This document shows, in pieces, positions 21,874 to 33,719 of a stretch of DNA of 64,000 nucleotides. The DNA comes from Thermothelomyces thermophilus ATCC 42464 (taxonomy: Eukaryota > Ascomycota > Sordariomycetes > Sordariales > Chaetomiaceae): positions 3,534,001 through 3,598,000 of the forward strand of contig NC_016474.1 in NCBI RefSeq assembly GCF_000226095.1, written 5' to 3'. Both the position numbers and the translations under genes were made by a program. A model generated the notes under the pieces. It was not told the DNA's origin and made no database searches. It was given only the letters and a program-made list of their open reading frames with translations. Within the stretch, counting starts at the first letter, position 1; the number at the start of each line of letters is the position of its first letter.

Positions 21874-22307
21874 GGGGGGGGGTCTCGTTTGGAGCCGATC
21901 AATCTTGATGCTAACGCGAGCTTGTTGCAGAAACCCGTAACCCTCAGGGTGTTGCACAGCATCCGGCCATCCTGCCGGCCACCACTGCGGGCCTCGCCGG
22001 CGACGCTGCCTACCGCTTCGCCGCGCCAGCCCACCCGCTGCTGCAGTCCCACGGCTCGGCGATGGGAGGCGTTGCCCATTCCGGGGGCCTGCTGATCAAC
22101 AACCCCGTGCTCCAGCAGATGGTGAACCGAGCAATGGTGGAGGTCCGCGCGGCCGATAAGGCCACTCGCCAACTCATCCAGATTGAGATTGCGGCGAAGC
22201 AGCTGGCTCTGCAGATTGTCGAATGCGAGGAGATGGTCAACAGCCAGGAGCAGGCCAGCGGTCCGGTGCCGGGCCAGCAGGTCATGGGCGACGACTCCGG
22301 GGCGTAG
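20881..22307 (+). CDS. DUF3716-domain protein with His-Gln repeat
   Basis: Exons 20881-21826 and 21931-22307 give 440 aa. The 104-nt intron (donor GTACGT, branch GCTAAC, acceptor TTGCAG) holds a 29-base T run. The N-terminus is basic (RSQRGRSNKVTKPGPPPRGR), followed by an acidic/Ala-rich part and a striking HQHQ/HPHQ repeat of about 40 residues (nt 21340-21440). Just before the intron lies a DUF3716-like cysteine cluster (LARRSNVEALFAHIAGEPA, then CKNCHKGHGPWTSC, CGSCANC, ARCSF), probably a zinc-binding fold. The C-terminal exon is predicted helical (VLQQMVNRAMVEVRAADKA). DUF3716 proteins are fungus-specific and of unknown function. A nuclear role is conceivable from the basic start, but this is inference. 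Confidence 0.85.
21843..21871. repeat. Poly-T run (29) inside intron
   Basis: An uninterrupted T run followed by a G run lies in the intron of the DUF3716 gene. It is a likely site of length variation. Confidence 0.9.
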
Positions 22308-24703
22308 GGTTCCCTGGATCGGGTTTCTGCCCCTTGACAGGAGCTTAGAACAACCCCCCCGGCTAGCTCATACCCATCTCCCCGAGGCTGGCTTCTGGAG
22401 CTCGGTCATCGCACAGAACAGCTTTACCCGAGCCATCTGCGATATCGCCCAGTCTCACCAGCACCCAGGAGTTTTTGACGAACACTACGAACACTCGGCA
22501 GGGAGGAGGTGGAGGAACTGGACAGTCCAGCAAAGAAAGAGAAAGAAAAAAAAATAACAAGGACTGACTTCAGGAAAGCTGCGTTTGGAGGAATATCTCC
22601 TTCCCTACGATTCTCTCTTCACGGAGTTCACAAGTCTCCGAAACCCTCCTCTCGCGGCATAAAAGCAAGAACGATACCCCTGATACTTTCGTGACGACAT
22701 CCGCCACGGGCCTGCACAACAGCTTTTCACCCTTGGTCTGTTGTGCGGGGATTTTGCATATCTACTCATTTTTAATGGCTCCTCATCGTGTACTGCCCCC
22801 CTTTCTTACCTCTGCTCACTGTCCTTGAGCGAAGGATACGTCACTGCGGGGGGGGTATCATGGCTCGCTATTCGGTGCTACCGAGAATCAACCTCGGCCA
22901 AGTCAGAGAGAGGTTGTTTAACCCGTGGCACTTATCTCATTGCAACACGGGATCGCGGTGCAGTTTGGCTTATTTTTTTTTTGGTGGCAACGGACTCGGC
23001 CATGCCTACTGCTGGACTCGATTGGGCTTTCGTCGTCTTCTCAATTGTACTCTGTCCGAAACCAAAGGTTGGAATTTTGTATGGATAGAGCAGAACGGAT
23101 GGTTTTGTGCTGTAGGCTGCCATGACATGATTGGGTAGAGGATCAATCTTGAGATTGACTTTAACGCTAAACGCCTGTTACTCCCCCGCCCTGGATCTTG
23201 TCTCCTGATGTCCCGACGCTGATGAAAAGGATGTCGTTGCTGCTTCTGTGTAACATACTCGGTTGTGCCTTTTTTTTCTTCCGACCACTGTGTTGGGCTT
23301 GTCGTAGCATAGCGTCTTCCGAGGATCCGGGCTTGGTCTGGACACACATAAAACTCCAAAAACAGAAGTCGGCCGAGAGAAGGATATTTGCATGCAGCCC
23401 GGTCCCTAATATATCAAGCTCGTTCCATCGAGTTAGACCAGCTCAACCCAGGATAATTGTCGATGTCAACCAACCCATTGATTTACAATCCTTCCCCTCC
23501 CCCAACCCGACCCAACAGCACACACCAACGTCCCAATAACCTTCTCCCACCCTACCAACAAGACCGCCGGATAAGTATCTCTGATGTGATAGCACTGTGC
23601 GAGTACATGTTACAACGTACCCCCAACACCTGCACCCGTCGTCGACTCGACCGAGCTGAGAGAAGAGGAGTTGAACACATACAGGGCTGGGACCGGGGAA
23701 GGGAATTAAAGAAACGGCCGGCGGGAATTGCCTCGGTGAAAATGCGGGACGATCTGCCCGTTCGGTTCAGGTCGCCCTCGGGCGACCTACATCGAAGTTT
23801 GTTTGCTCGAGCCAATTCGTATGCTCGTGGGTGACTGCTGCGTACGGTTACCTGGGCGGCGTTTGGTCGGTCGTTTCGATGAAAATGCTTTGGGCGGGTT
23901 ATTCCGGCTTAGTCGCTACCACTTTCTTGTTTCAACCAAACATTCATTGACGGGTTAGTAGGTTGACAGGCTGCTTGCTTGAAGGTTAATGTGTTCTCCA
24001 AGCGCCCACCACCGTGCCACGATAACAGAACAGAAAGCAAAAGGACTGGAGTGGCAAAAACAACGATTTCGGAGACTAGAAAGTAAGATGAAGAAAATGA
24101 AAATCCCGACTGGTATATGTCCCGCCCGCTTGCTTTGCCTCCTTCCCTTTTCCCTGATCGTACCACACCGTCCATTCCATCACCCCCCGCCTACTTCCCA
24201 CCCCCTCAACAGCCCCGTCAATCCATCAAATGAATGCTGCTGCCGTCAGCTTCCTCGTCCTGGCCCGCTTTGAGCCCCCCCCTCCTGTAAGCTTTGCGCG
24301 CCATATCCATCCAGCATTGGGAGGGAGGTGGAGCACGCTCATGCTTCCTTGCGAAGAAAAAAAAAGATAGAAAAAGAAACGGACCGGAAAGAAGTTTCAT
24401 ACACCACTCGAGAACACCAAGCCGGGACCAGAGTCATTATTAAACAAGATACTTTGTCCTCCCCCCAATGATAGATACGGCCCGTTCATAACCCGATCCG
24501 ATCCGAATCCGAATCCGCGATCCAATCGGGAGTCATGGAGGTAGTGGGAGCCCGGGAAGCGGTGGGTGGCGGAGTGTCATGAATCCACCAGCCCTGACAT
24601 ATGCGACCCAGAAAGGGACATGTTCGATGCCGAAGGAGAGTCAGCAGGCGCGCCGCAAATCTATGGATGCGTGACTGATAACGGTGTCGGAACGACAACC
24701 CGC
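22308..24703. other. Gene-free region 3' to gna-1
   Basis: I see no supported gene. The region lies between the 3' ends of two convergent genes and should contain both 3' UTRs. An ORF at 23463-23834 (+) begins with an ATG but has no recognisable domain and no codon bias like the neighbours. Confidence 0.55.
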
Positions 24704-25936
24704 TCAGATGAGACCGCAGAGGCGAAGGTTCTCCTGAATGATGATGTCTAAATCACAATTAGCATCGTAGTTAATTCCTATACACAATCTCGTCGCTTAC
24801 CATTCACCGCCGCCATGACGAAGCGGATTTGTGTCGTATCCGTGGCGCACGTGAAATGTGTGTAGATCTGCTTGGTCTCGTGCTGGTTCAGGCTGACGAA
24901 ACGGTTCAGGATATAGTCGCACGCCGCGCCATAGTCGTCGCCACCCTCATAGTCGGGGAAGTAGTTCTTCATCGGACTGACAGGCAGCTTCTCCTTAAAC
25001 CTATCGATCTTGTTGAGGAAGAGAATGATGGACGTCTTGATAAACCACCTCGAGTTGCAGATCGAGTCGAAGAGGGTGAGGGCTTCTTGCATGCGGTTGA
25101 CCGTCTCGTCTTCGAAGAGCAGCTGGTCGTATTCGGAGATAGCGACAAGGAACAGGATGGTAGTAACGTTCTCGAAGCAGTGAATCCACTTCTTCCGCTC
25201 GGATCGCTGACCGCCGACATCAAACATCCGGTACGTGAGCTCGCCGATAATGAACGTCGTTTCGGTGATACCAGTTGTCTTGACACGCGACCGCAGGACA
25301 TCCTGGTCGTTGGGCATGTAGTCGGGGGCAGCAATGCGGGCAATGTTGTCGAAGTAGCTGCGAACAAGTCAGCATCGGGCTTCGGCGAACTAATCAACGC
25401 CGCTAAACCTACTATCTCGCAGAGTCGTTCAACTGGTACTCCCTGGACCGCTTGAAGCAGGCCTGGACACCGGCATCTTTCCACAGGGCCTCGATGGCGT
25501 TGCCAACCTCAGGAGGCAGGACATCGCCTTCAATCTGTGCTGGCTGCATGAAGATGGTTTGGACGTGATATTCCATCCTCGAATCTGCCAGTGGCAGCTC
25601 CAGGGTCTCCATCGCCTCGAGGATGACGCGCATCGATTGGACAGTGTTGCTGAAAATGATCTCCTTGAAGGATTCCCGTTCATCACGCGAGTAACCACCC
25701 TCGTGGATGAGCTTCATCTGCTTCAGGATCGTCGACTTTCCGGATTCACCAGCGCCTGCACCAAGATGTTAGACCCTGTGATAACCTTGACGGGAGAAGG
25801 AAAGTCATTCAGACGTACCCAGGAGCAGCATCTTGATCTCATTGCGCTGTTGCATACGATCCCTCTTGAGCTGGTTCTCAATCTCCTCATTCCGGGCCTT
25901 GCCCTCCTTCTCCTCCGTGCTCATTCCGCAACCCAT
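24704..25936 (-). CDS. gna-1: Heterotrimeric G protein alpha subunit, group I (GNA-1 type)
   Basis: This is a GTP-binding Galpha subunit that couples seven-helix receptors to adenylate cyclase and MAPK signalling at the plasma membrane. Exons 25936-25819, 25755-25413, 25357-24801 and 24747-24704 give 353 aa, exactly the family length. Introns are 53-63 nt. Visible features are the MGCGMS start (N-myristoylation of Gly2 and palmitoylation of Cys3), P-loop GAGESGKS (residues 40-47, split by the first intron), switch [18 protein letters not shown] and TCAT nucleotide-binding motifs, and the C-terminus CGLI with the Cys at position -4 that is ADP-ribosylated by pertussis toxin in Galpha-i proteins. 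The C-terminal 14 residues are on a 44-nt last exon. Near identity to the Neurospora GNA-1 sequence as I remember it supports a sordariomycete source. Confidence 0.97.
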
Positions 25937-28900
25937 CTTGGCGATTTGTCGAAGGTAAAGAAAAGAAACAATGCGAGGGAATGTGTCGTCAATCGAAAAG
26001 AGAGGGTATCGAGGATGGATGTTCTGACGATTCAGAAATGTTAGTCGTGGTCAAAAGGATACAATGCGGTTTCAGCCCCTCATTTGCGCAGACTCCGGCG
26101 GCTGAGAAATGCCGCCTCCCGCGACCAAGCCGCGACGAGACCGAGGCCAGCCAAAAAAAAGCCGTGAACAATACTGTCGCGTCGCGCCAAACCGCTGAGT
26201 TGCCTCCGATGCTCAAACAGAACGGAAAAGAAGAAACCCAAGGGTTTTGAAAGTCTGATGCGGGATGGAAATGGCGGTGGCGTCGTGGAGGCTTCTGGGA
26301 ATACTCACTCGCTCAAGGGATAACTAAGCCGCCCCCAAAGATTTTTAGTCTTCGAATTCCTCAATCAAAGGCTGCGGTCGTGGCCGGCAGCAGAAAGAGC
26401 GACCAGAAAATTGGGAGTTACAATGACGCTCGAAACGGCGACAGTCGCGGATTGTCGCCAAGGCAGTGGAATAAAAAGGCTGGGTGCTTCACTGCTAACT
26501 GAGGCGGCGAAAGATTGCGAACCGGAGTTTGGGAAAAAGAGGGAGGTGGGAGGCCGGTTCTGATAATGTGAGGAACGGAGCCAATGCATGCTGAAATTCG
26601 GGGGAAGGCAATTGGCGCTGGTGCACCTGGCGAATCAGTGAGCCGGACGTGTGGGATGAAGTGGAGCCGTCAAGACCCCTGAGCGCCCAGAGCCCGGATC
26701 ACGTTTCTCCCAAGAAATGCAGCCGAAAGGGAGCCTCCACTGTCAACGCCGGTACCTGCTGCAGCGTGGACCCAGTCGCCCGATCGCTGAATTTCCAGTT
26801 TCATGATGCGACGACATGGCCAGATTGCTCTTCTTTGTCCAATTCGCCCCGTCCAATCTGGGCATGTTGCTTGAAGTTCTTGATGAATCGGGGCTGTGCC
26901 GAGGGACAGCGCTGGCTTCAAGAAGGGGGTATCCGTGCCGTCAGAGGCTTTCCCGGAAGAGCATGGGTCTTTCTGAACCCCCCTGGCAGCACCCAGATTT
27001 CAGTGGCGCGCTCGCCAACGAGGAACCACAGCGACTAGCCACAAATGGGTGTGCCGATAATGGATTATCGAAACGGGCGTAGCAGAATTGTCATGCGTCG
27101 TACACTACGGAGGTAAAATCGGCACGATCAGCAAAACCGAAAGCCACCCACGATCGGTTTCGCCTTGATATCGTGCTGCAGCCTACATCATCGACGTGTA
27201 TGTATGTACATACATACAAGAGTACCAGTACTAGTAGGTAGGGTAGGCTCGGTAGGCAAGCGTATACTACAAATAGAGTAGTGGATGTACTATATCCATC
27301 CTTTGGCCTCGTTGCTTTTCTTTTCTGTCTAGTGAGCCATATCTCCGAACGGAGGAACACGATCTCCTGGATTCATAGTCGACAACCTGACCTTGGACAT
27401 CGCAGCGAATCGAGAAGGAAACTTGAAAGTTGCACTTCATTGCAAGCTCGTGTACTTTATGTACTGTGTAGTTATCACTGGTACCGAAGCTCTCCGTTCG
27501 TGCCCCGTGCCGAGCGTTCTTGACGATAGATAGGCTTGCCCAGGGAACCATAACGCTTCTCCAATGTGCAACCTTCAAATGTCCGATTGTAACGTGCCGC
27601 CCTGGAGTTGCGGGGCGCGTTGTTCTGGGAGGCAGGATCAGCAACGTCTGAGCTGTCGCGCGGACGAAAGAGCTCTTTGTTTTGCGGACTGCGTGGGGTC
27701 GCGTTAGAAGGCCCTTTGGAAGAAGTATGGCAAGTGAATTTCGCGAAGGTCACATATTCGCGTCGTTCTCCTTACTGTGTAGACATTGAAAGGAGAAGTT
27801 TCAAACCCATGAATCCAGGGTAGTACGGAAACATCACGGGCGTTGCCACCCTTTTTATTCCTTTCTAGCACCAAGTGTCGCGCACGATGCCACTCTATGG
27901 CCGCAACCAACAGACGAGCCCTTGGCGGACACCCTTTTCAGTATGCCTTGGACAGGGTATATAATGTACAACCCCCTGCCCCTTCGAACCTTGGATGTTG
28001 ATCACCTTGCCATCTCCCGAGAGGTACTAGGAACTTCAGAAAACAAGGAGGGGACGTCATCCAGTTCTGGGGGCCAATGCAACCAGCTTGAACTCCGGAG
28101 CCTTCGATCAAGGAATCCGTACAGATCACCAAGAATACAAGCAACACTAATGTTAATGGAGCGTCACCGCTCCTGTCTCGAAAGAATGCAAATCCAAGCC
28201 CCTGGGTCTGTTTCATGCTACCTCTTTTGCCAGAACGGGACCCAGCAAGTTTATGCGGCCGGGAATCCGAGAAGTTTGGCCATGGCTGCCATGGTTGTGG
28301 GCGCCTTCCGCAGCACCGATCACTGTCGGTTTTTCAGGTTCGACGAAGCTGCCCGCGCACGCCTCTGCCGAGTGGCGGTCGCCTCCTGGTAGCGAACCTT
28401 ATTTTCGGCAGTCCCTGGGCGCCCCGCAAATGAGATCGACATGAGCAGCCGATCATGCAAAACATGGATTGTAGCCGCCTTCCCAGCAGCTCGCATGCTT
28501 CCTCCCGAAACGATCTTGGGACGCCTATCAGCAATCCGCCGAAAAGTGACAGTTGCTTTTTCCCCAGATGCGATCGCGATTCGGTCGCCACATGGAAGGT
28601 TCTTCAATCTAATAACAAGAGACTGGGGACGCACTTTCACCATCGAGCGGCTAAACTCCTGTACGCTAACATAACAGGGGGAAAAACCTATTTCGGCGAC
28701 GCTGGACTATTGGTGGGGAAGCGTCTGCTATCCTTGCCTTGAAAGGAGAGGGAGTCCGCGTGGAACTCCACAGCCGGTCGCACCACGCAGTTCCACCTGT
28801 GCCTGGTTCCTGGCAGCAGGCAAATGATTCGACATGCGCTTCTCGAGGCTGGAACAAGGGCTGGCCAGCAAAAGCTGAGGGAGGGAGAGCGAGGCACGGC

Positions 28901-30425
28901 ACACGGACAGCCACTACGCTAACGACGCACACCACCGGTGAGTGAAAAAGTACGATGCAGCGAACATGCAACAGTACTCTGAACGTACCTTGAACGTACC
29001 TATGCATCTAATCCGTTCGGGACACCAAACATAGTTGATCGTGAGAGTCATCAGCGGCGCTGCAAAGGGCTGAAACTGCTAGCTGCGTTACATACTACCT
29101 AGTAGTTTTTCTACGTTAACTATATGAAGCCCTGGCGCCGCTATCAATCAAAAAGTGAGCCCCTGTGTACAGTGTGTATTTTGCACCAAGACAGTGACTG
29201 CCTGTGCCACTGCAAATTCGGCTGTGTCTCGGCGCAAATTATCGACAAAAAAAAAAAAAAAAGGCTACTATGCGCTCCTATCTACACACACTGTAGGGGA
29301 TCAGTACTGCGGGATGACCGAGTAATCCGCACATAGGTAGGTACCTAAGTTCATGGCTTCGGTACTGCACCTAGACCTCATAGGACTCGGCCACTCCGGA
29401 AGACACTACTTAGTCAACACTAAAATCCGCGCTGCGGAGTATGTTTCCAGCCCCCAACCACGGCAGTGGGTTGGATGGCGCCCACAAGGTGCATGCGGCA
29501 ATGCAAGACAGTGGAGGCGAGCCCACTGGCGCGTTCTGATCCAGTACATCAATTTCCCCCCCTCCCTTCAGCTTTCAGCAAGAAACGTGCCTACACCAAG
29601 CTGACGGGACCAGTCCACAATCAACAGGAAACCCAAGCAGAACACGAAGACTTACCGTGCCGACGGCTCACTCGCTTCCTTTGTTCGCTTGGAAATCAAG
29701 GAACTTGCGCTAGGATTGAACGGGTAGGGTTCCAGAAAGTCGTGCATACAGGCCAGGGGCTGCTGGTTTAGGTGTGTGGATGGTTGATGGGGACAAGACG
29801 ATTGGAGCGGCACATGAAAAGCAAAGCCAGAGAGACTACGGATTACGTGTAGAATAAAGATGAGACCGCAGGCATGCGGCACACTCAGGCATTGGCTCTC
29901 TCTCTCTGCTAACAAGCTGTGACGCTTTACTCGTCATCTAGTCGGCGCCTCTCCCTCTGGGGACCATTAGGCTTGCTGCGAAGATAGACTAAGTTCTGGT
30001 ATGGCTTATGGGAGGCTAGGCATATCACTGCGTTCACATGGATATGGCGTGAGTTCCAACTTGAAGGCTGATGATGATAATGGCTTGAGGAGCACCAAGC
30101 CACGCCTTTCCAGAACCTGCCTCCCGTCGTCTGTCAAGTGCATCATGGCAGACACACTCCTCCCAAGAGGGCAGGCGACCTCTTGGCGCCGCCCGGTGGC
30201 TGGCTGACAGGGGTAGCCCGCGCTTGCATCCTACAGTACTCCGTAAGTACCTACGGATACACAAGCGGCACGCATACGCGCGGCGATCCTGAAGGGACCA
30301 TGTTGCTCTAGCCTCGGTTGTTGTCGCAACACCAAAGAATAGCAAGACGGCATTGCATTGCTCTCTCGTTAGCGGCAACTAAAGTTAGGCCCCTTGCCGA
30401 GACCTTGGTGTAGGGAAACTCCACG
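25937..30425. other. 4.5-kb gene-free region
   Basis: The first several hundred bases should hold the promoter and leader of gna-1. Beyond that I see no gene. Open frames of up to about 150 codons (for example 27943-28392, +) show no domain, signal peptide or consistent codon bias. Features include a 20-bp perfect palindrome at 27198-27217, a poly-A run (about 29250-29265) and several TAGGTACCTA and TACTCCGTA motifs (about 29333-29348, 30236-30255). A long non-coding transcript cannot be excluded. Confidence 0.5.
27198..27217. repeat. 20-bp perfect palindrome
   Basis: GTATGTATGTACATACATAC equals its own reverse complement. Shorter versions occur at about 7771-7787 and 42520-42532, all in spacers. 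Confidence 0.85.
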
Positions 30426-31437
30426 ATGGCGTCCTCGGCGATCCATATGTCTCAGCTTGGCGGGCGCGGTATGAACTCCGACCCCTGACCGCTCCCCAAC
30501 TCCCAACCCCAAAAACTCGCCGTGAGAGGTGGCTAATGCGCCCTGTCCAGCCTTCAGCCACAGCAGCAGCGCAGATATAGAGGCCGAGTATGACCGGCTA
30601 CGCGACCTAGCGCGTGCGGAGGGCGAGAAGAAGAGATCTTGCTTCGATCGGGTACGAACGGTGCCTGCAACCCTTCCCCCTCCCCCCCCTCCTTTTTCCC
30701 AATTCAAGGCTGTTCTCATAAGAATGCGCTCGTCGCTAAACCCCGCATGATGCCGACGCTGATGATCTGATGATCTTGATGGTCAGGCCCACGAGGCATA
30801 TGAGCGTGGCGATGGCGCCAGGGCCAAGGAGCTCTCGGAGGAGGGCAAGCGGCACCAGAGGAAGCAGGCCGAGTACAACAAGCAGGCGTCCGAGCTCATC
30901 TTCCGGGAGAACAACGCGCCCGGCCGCGTCGCCGACGACACCATCGACCTGCACGGCCAGTTCGTCGAGGAGGCCGAGGAGATCCTGGAGCAGCGCATCC
31001 GCCACGCCCAGGCCACCGGCCAGCCTCACCTGCACGTCATCGTCGGCAAGGGCAACCACTCGACCAACCACGTGCAGAAGCTCAAGCCCAGGGTCGAGCA
31101 GGTCTGCCGCGAGTTTGGGCTCGACTACGCCACCGAGGAGAACGAGGGCCGCATCTATGTCGACCTGACGGGCGGGAAGGTCAGCACGCCGCCGCCGTTG
31201 CCCGCTCAGCCCGGTCGGGGTTCTCATCACGAAGGGTATGGTGGTGGTGGTGTTGGTCATGATCGTCATCATCGTCAACAAAAACAGCAGCAACATCAAC
31301 AGCACTACGGTGAGAGCACCACTGGGTACCACCACCAGAGACCAACACAGCAGCACCAGCAACGGCCCCCTCAGCCAGAGCAGGAGCAGGATGATCTCCT
31401 TACAAGCTGCATCAAGGGCTGTTGTCTGGTTATGTAG
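30426..31437 (+). CDS. DUF1771-Smr domain protein with C-terminal CaaX box
   Basis: Exons 30426-30468, 30551-30651 and 30787-31437 give 264 aa. Donors are GTATGA and GTACGA, and phases are consistent. A DUF1771 helical region (about residues 24-90: EAEYDRLRDLARAEG, then AKELSEEGKRHQRKQAEYN) precedes an Smr domain (about 100-178) with IDLHG, VIVGKGNHS and a final RIYVDL strand, features of Smr domains that bind or nick nucleic acids. After the domain comes a low-complexity His/Gln-rich tail, then the last 15 residues DDLLTSCIKGCCLVM. The final CLVM fits a CaaX farnesylation signal (C-aliphatic-aliphatic-Met), with two more cysteines nearby that could be palmitoylated. This predicts membrane attachment, unusual for an Smr protein. 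The domain call is firm; lipidation is inference. Confidence 0.9.
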
Positions 31438-32316
31438 AAAGAGGGAGCTACTGGATCGGTGTAAAGGTCAGAGATACGGGCGAGGTTGTGGTCGCTGCTA
31501 GCACCCCTACCTAGTGGTAACTTCAAGTGAGCGGTGAAGGTGGAGCGCCGGCAGCCTCCTCGGGACCGTCACCTTCTTCCTGCCTTTCTGCCTTTACGCA
31601 CGCTGTTATCAGTCGTAGGCCAGCGCGCGCTGTGTGCGTGACCGGTCGATTCTGCAAACTTATGTGAGCTTTCCAAACTGTTCGTACCATCGGATGGATG
31701 ACTTTGCACCTGAGTCAGCACTGCGCCCTGGTTACCTATGGCGGGAAGGTACCACGCAGACACGTTACGAGACTGGCCGGCTATGCCTTACACGCCCTGT
31801 TCCGGTCGTGCCTGCCTACCTAAGGAGGTATCTATGTCGCCTTTAGGTAACTGCCCCTCAGCCATAACCAGCAAGTTCCAGGTTTTCAACCGGACAGTGC
31901 TAGCGTTATGTACGTACCTGGATAGTCTCAGCGCTGCCATCCCTCCTCCCCTCCCCCCCCCCCCTTCCAAAACAATGCCTTGCCTGTGTTCAACCGCCTG
32001 CGTCGGCTCAGCAATTCGAATAATTCCGACCTTGTATATCCCGCTCCATTCCTAAGCATAGGCTTCTCCCTTCAACCTCCCCAAAAGAGCAAGCGTTTTA
32101 TACAGCCCGTCGCTCGCAACCCCTCGTTGCCGTATCTAGGTTTCTATCCAAAGAACAAGAACCCCTCCCTGGCAGAACGCCAATGACTAGCCCGTCGAAC
32201 CACGACCGTGTGTCCAAATAGCAACAACGACAATAACTGATCAACGACCAGCAACCCCCTCGGCATCACTCCAGACATCTACGCAACAGCAAACACAAAC
32301 AGCCAACGACAACATC
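31438..32316. other. Intergenic region
   Basis: It holds the presumed 3' UTR of the Smr gene and a C/A-rich stretch (about 32090-32316), rich in CAACAACGACAA-like sequence, resembling a fungal 5' leader before the ATG at 32317. A 14-base C-rich run lies near 31957. No other gene is seen. Confidence 0.5.
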
Positions 32317-33108
32317 ATGGGACGCAGAAGTCCCCGCTCCCGCTCCGTCAACCCAGCCCCTGCCCAAGCCAGGGCGGAGGTAAGGACGCTCGCGACCCCG
32401 GGCGACCCTTCTCCGCTGCAGATCGTCCTAGTCACCTCGGCCGCCGTCCTCACGGTCGTCCTCTTCCTGCTGGCGGTGTTTGTGTCGGCCAGGCGGCGCC
32501 GGCTGGCGGGAGGGAAGAGGGCCTGTCGCAGTGGTTGTGGTGGTGATGAGCACCGTGGCGGATGGGGGCTGGGGTCGGGGGAAGAGGAGAAAGGAGGCGG
32601 GCGGGAGGAGGATGTGGGAGATTGGCATCCCCGCTGCCGTACTGAGGCAGAGAACGGACGGTCTTTGTTCGGTTACGGGGAGAAATCCATCGTTGGTCGT
32701 GGTGGTCTTGACGCTGCTGCTGCTGCTGGTGGTGGTGGAGAAGGAGATCGTCGTGGCGAAAGGGGGGGTGATGGCGGGATGAACCTCCTCCTCAGGAAGG
32801 CGAGTGGCATGAGCGAGCGGGCCGACACAGTGCTGCGCGGGGGGCTCGGGAGGAGGGTATCTGCCGTTGTGTCGCGGAGCGTGCGGCTGGCTCTTCGTCT
32901 TTCCCTGCCGCCGCGGGACGTAGAGATTGGGCTTACGAGTAGTGGCTGGCTTGGGAGAAGTGGTGGGCGGGTTGATGGGCTGGAAGACGCTGAGAAAGAG
33001 TTGACGCCTCAACTTATGATAAAAAGGGATTGGTTTCCTCCAAGGGAGTGTCGACTGCGAAAGCGAGGATTGTTGCAGGCGTCGGGGGAGGGTGAGTGTC
33101 CTGTGTGA
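32317..33108 (+). CDS. Possible single-pass membrane protein, no known family
   Basis: A single open frame of 263 aa starts at an ATG in good context (ATCATGG) after a leader-like CAA-rich sequence. The N-terminus is basic (GRRSPRSRS). A strong hydrophobic segment covers about residues 34-56 (LQIVLVTSAAVLTVVLFLLAVF) and is followed by RRRR, so the C-terminal part would face the cytosol. The rest is Gly-, Arg- and Glu-rich, with poly-Ala/Gly runs. I do not recognise a family. The membrane segment and start context support a real gene, but the low-complexity remainder could also be a chance GC-rich frame. Confidence 0.42.
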   Translation: MGRRSPRSRSVNPAPAQARAEVRTLATPGDPSPLQIVLVTSAAVLTVVLFLLAVFVSARRRRLAGGKRACRSGCGGDEHRGGWGLGSGEEEKGGGREEDVGDWHPRCRTEAENGRSLFGYGEKSIVGRGGLDAAAAAGGGGEGDRRGERGGDGGMNLLLRKASGMSERADTVLRGGLGRRVSAVVSRSVRLALRLSLPPRDVEIGLTSSGWLGRSGGRVDGLEDAEKELTPQLMIKRDWFPPRECRLRKRGLLQASGEGECPV

Positions 33109-33414
33109 TGGCCCCTCTGCGAGATAGTAGAGCCGACGGATGGTGTTGAGGCGCGCCTGGATTGTACAGTTACCAACAGCCTTGATTTTGAATCGATTCT
33201 GCCCCCGGTTACGACATAGTAGCCCATGCCGTGGCCCCCAAGCTAAACAAAGGAAAAACGTCGCATTCTATGCCTTGAATAAAGTTGACGGATGGAACAA
33301 GGTTTGTACAGCCAAGTTGCTCCCATCTCCCGCGCTCTATGCTTGCCCTGGCGGGAAGGGACGAACATGTCGTAGCCTTCCGCCGCCAGATGCCCATTGA
33401 CCTGCCGTCTAAAC
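33109..33414. other. Short spacer 3' of MIC10
   Basis: About 300 bp between two convergent 3' ends; I see nothing else in it. Confidence 0.5.
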
Positions 33415-33687
33415 TCATGCTTGCCTCTTGATATCCCGCGCCGCCGCCTTCAGGCTGTAGTTGCACTCCTCGTATGCTCGTCCCGCACCGAAACCGACAC
33501 CGACAAACGCCGGCCAGGCCCTGCGCTTAAAGAGAAGGACGGAAAAGACGACGCCGAAGCCGAGGCCGAGGGAGGACTTGATGATGAGGTTGGACAGGCA
33601 GCGGTCCCACTATCAAACGGGGTGCGTTAGTTCAACTGTACGCCAGGTCTCGAACGATAAAGCCGTCCAAAGTAGTGAGTTGGTGCG

Positions 33688-33719
<32 letters not shown>

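Noticed and set aside
23463-23834. 124-codon plus-strand ORF
   Set aside because: It is Pro/Arg-rich without homology that I recognise, and lies where 3' UTR of gna-1 is expected.
27943-28392. 150-codon plus-strand ORF in the 4.5-kb spacer
   Set aside because: It has no domain, no signal peptide and no codon bias matching neighbours. ORFs of this size arise by chance in GC-rich DNA.
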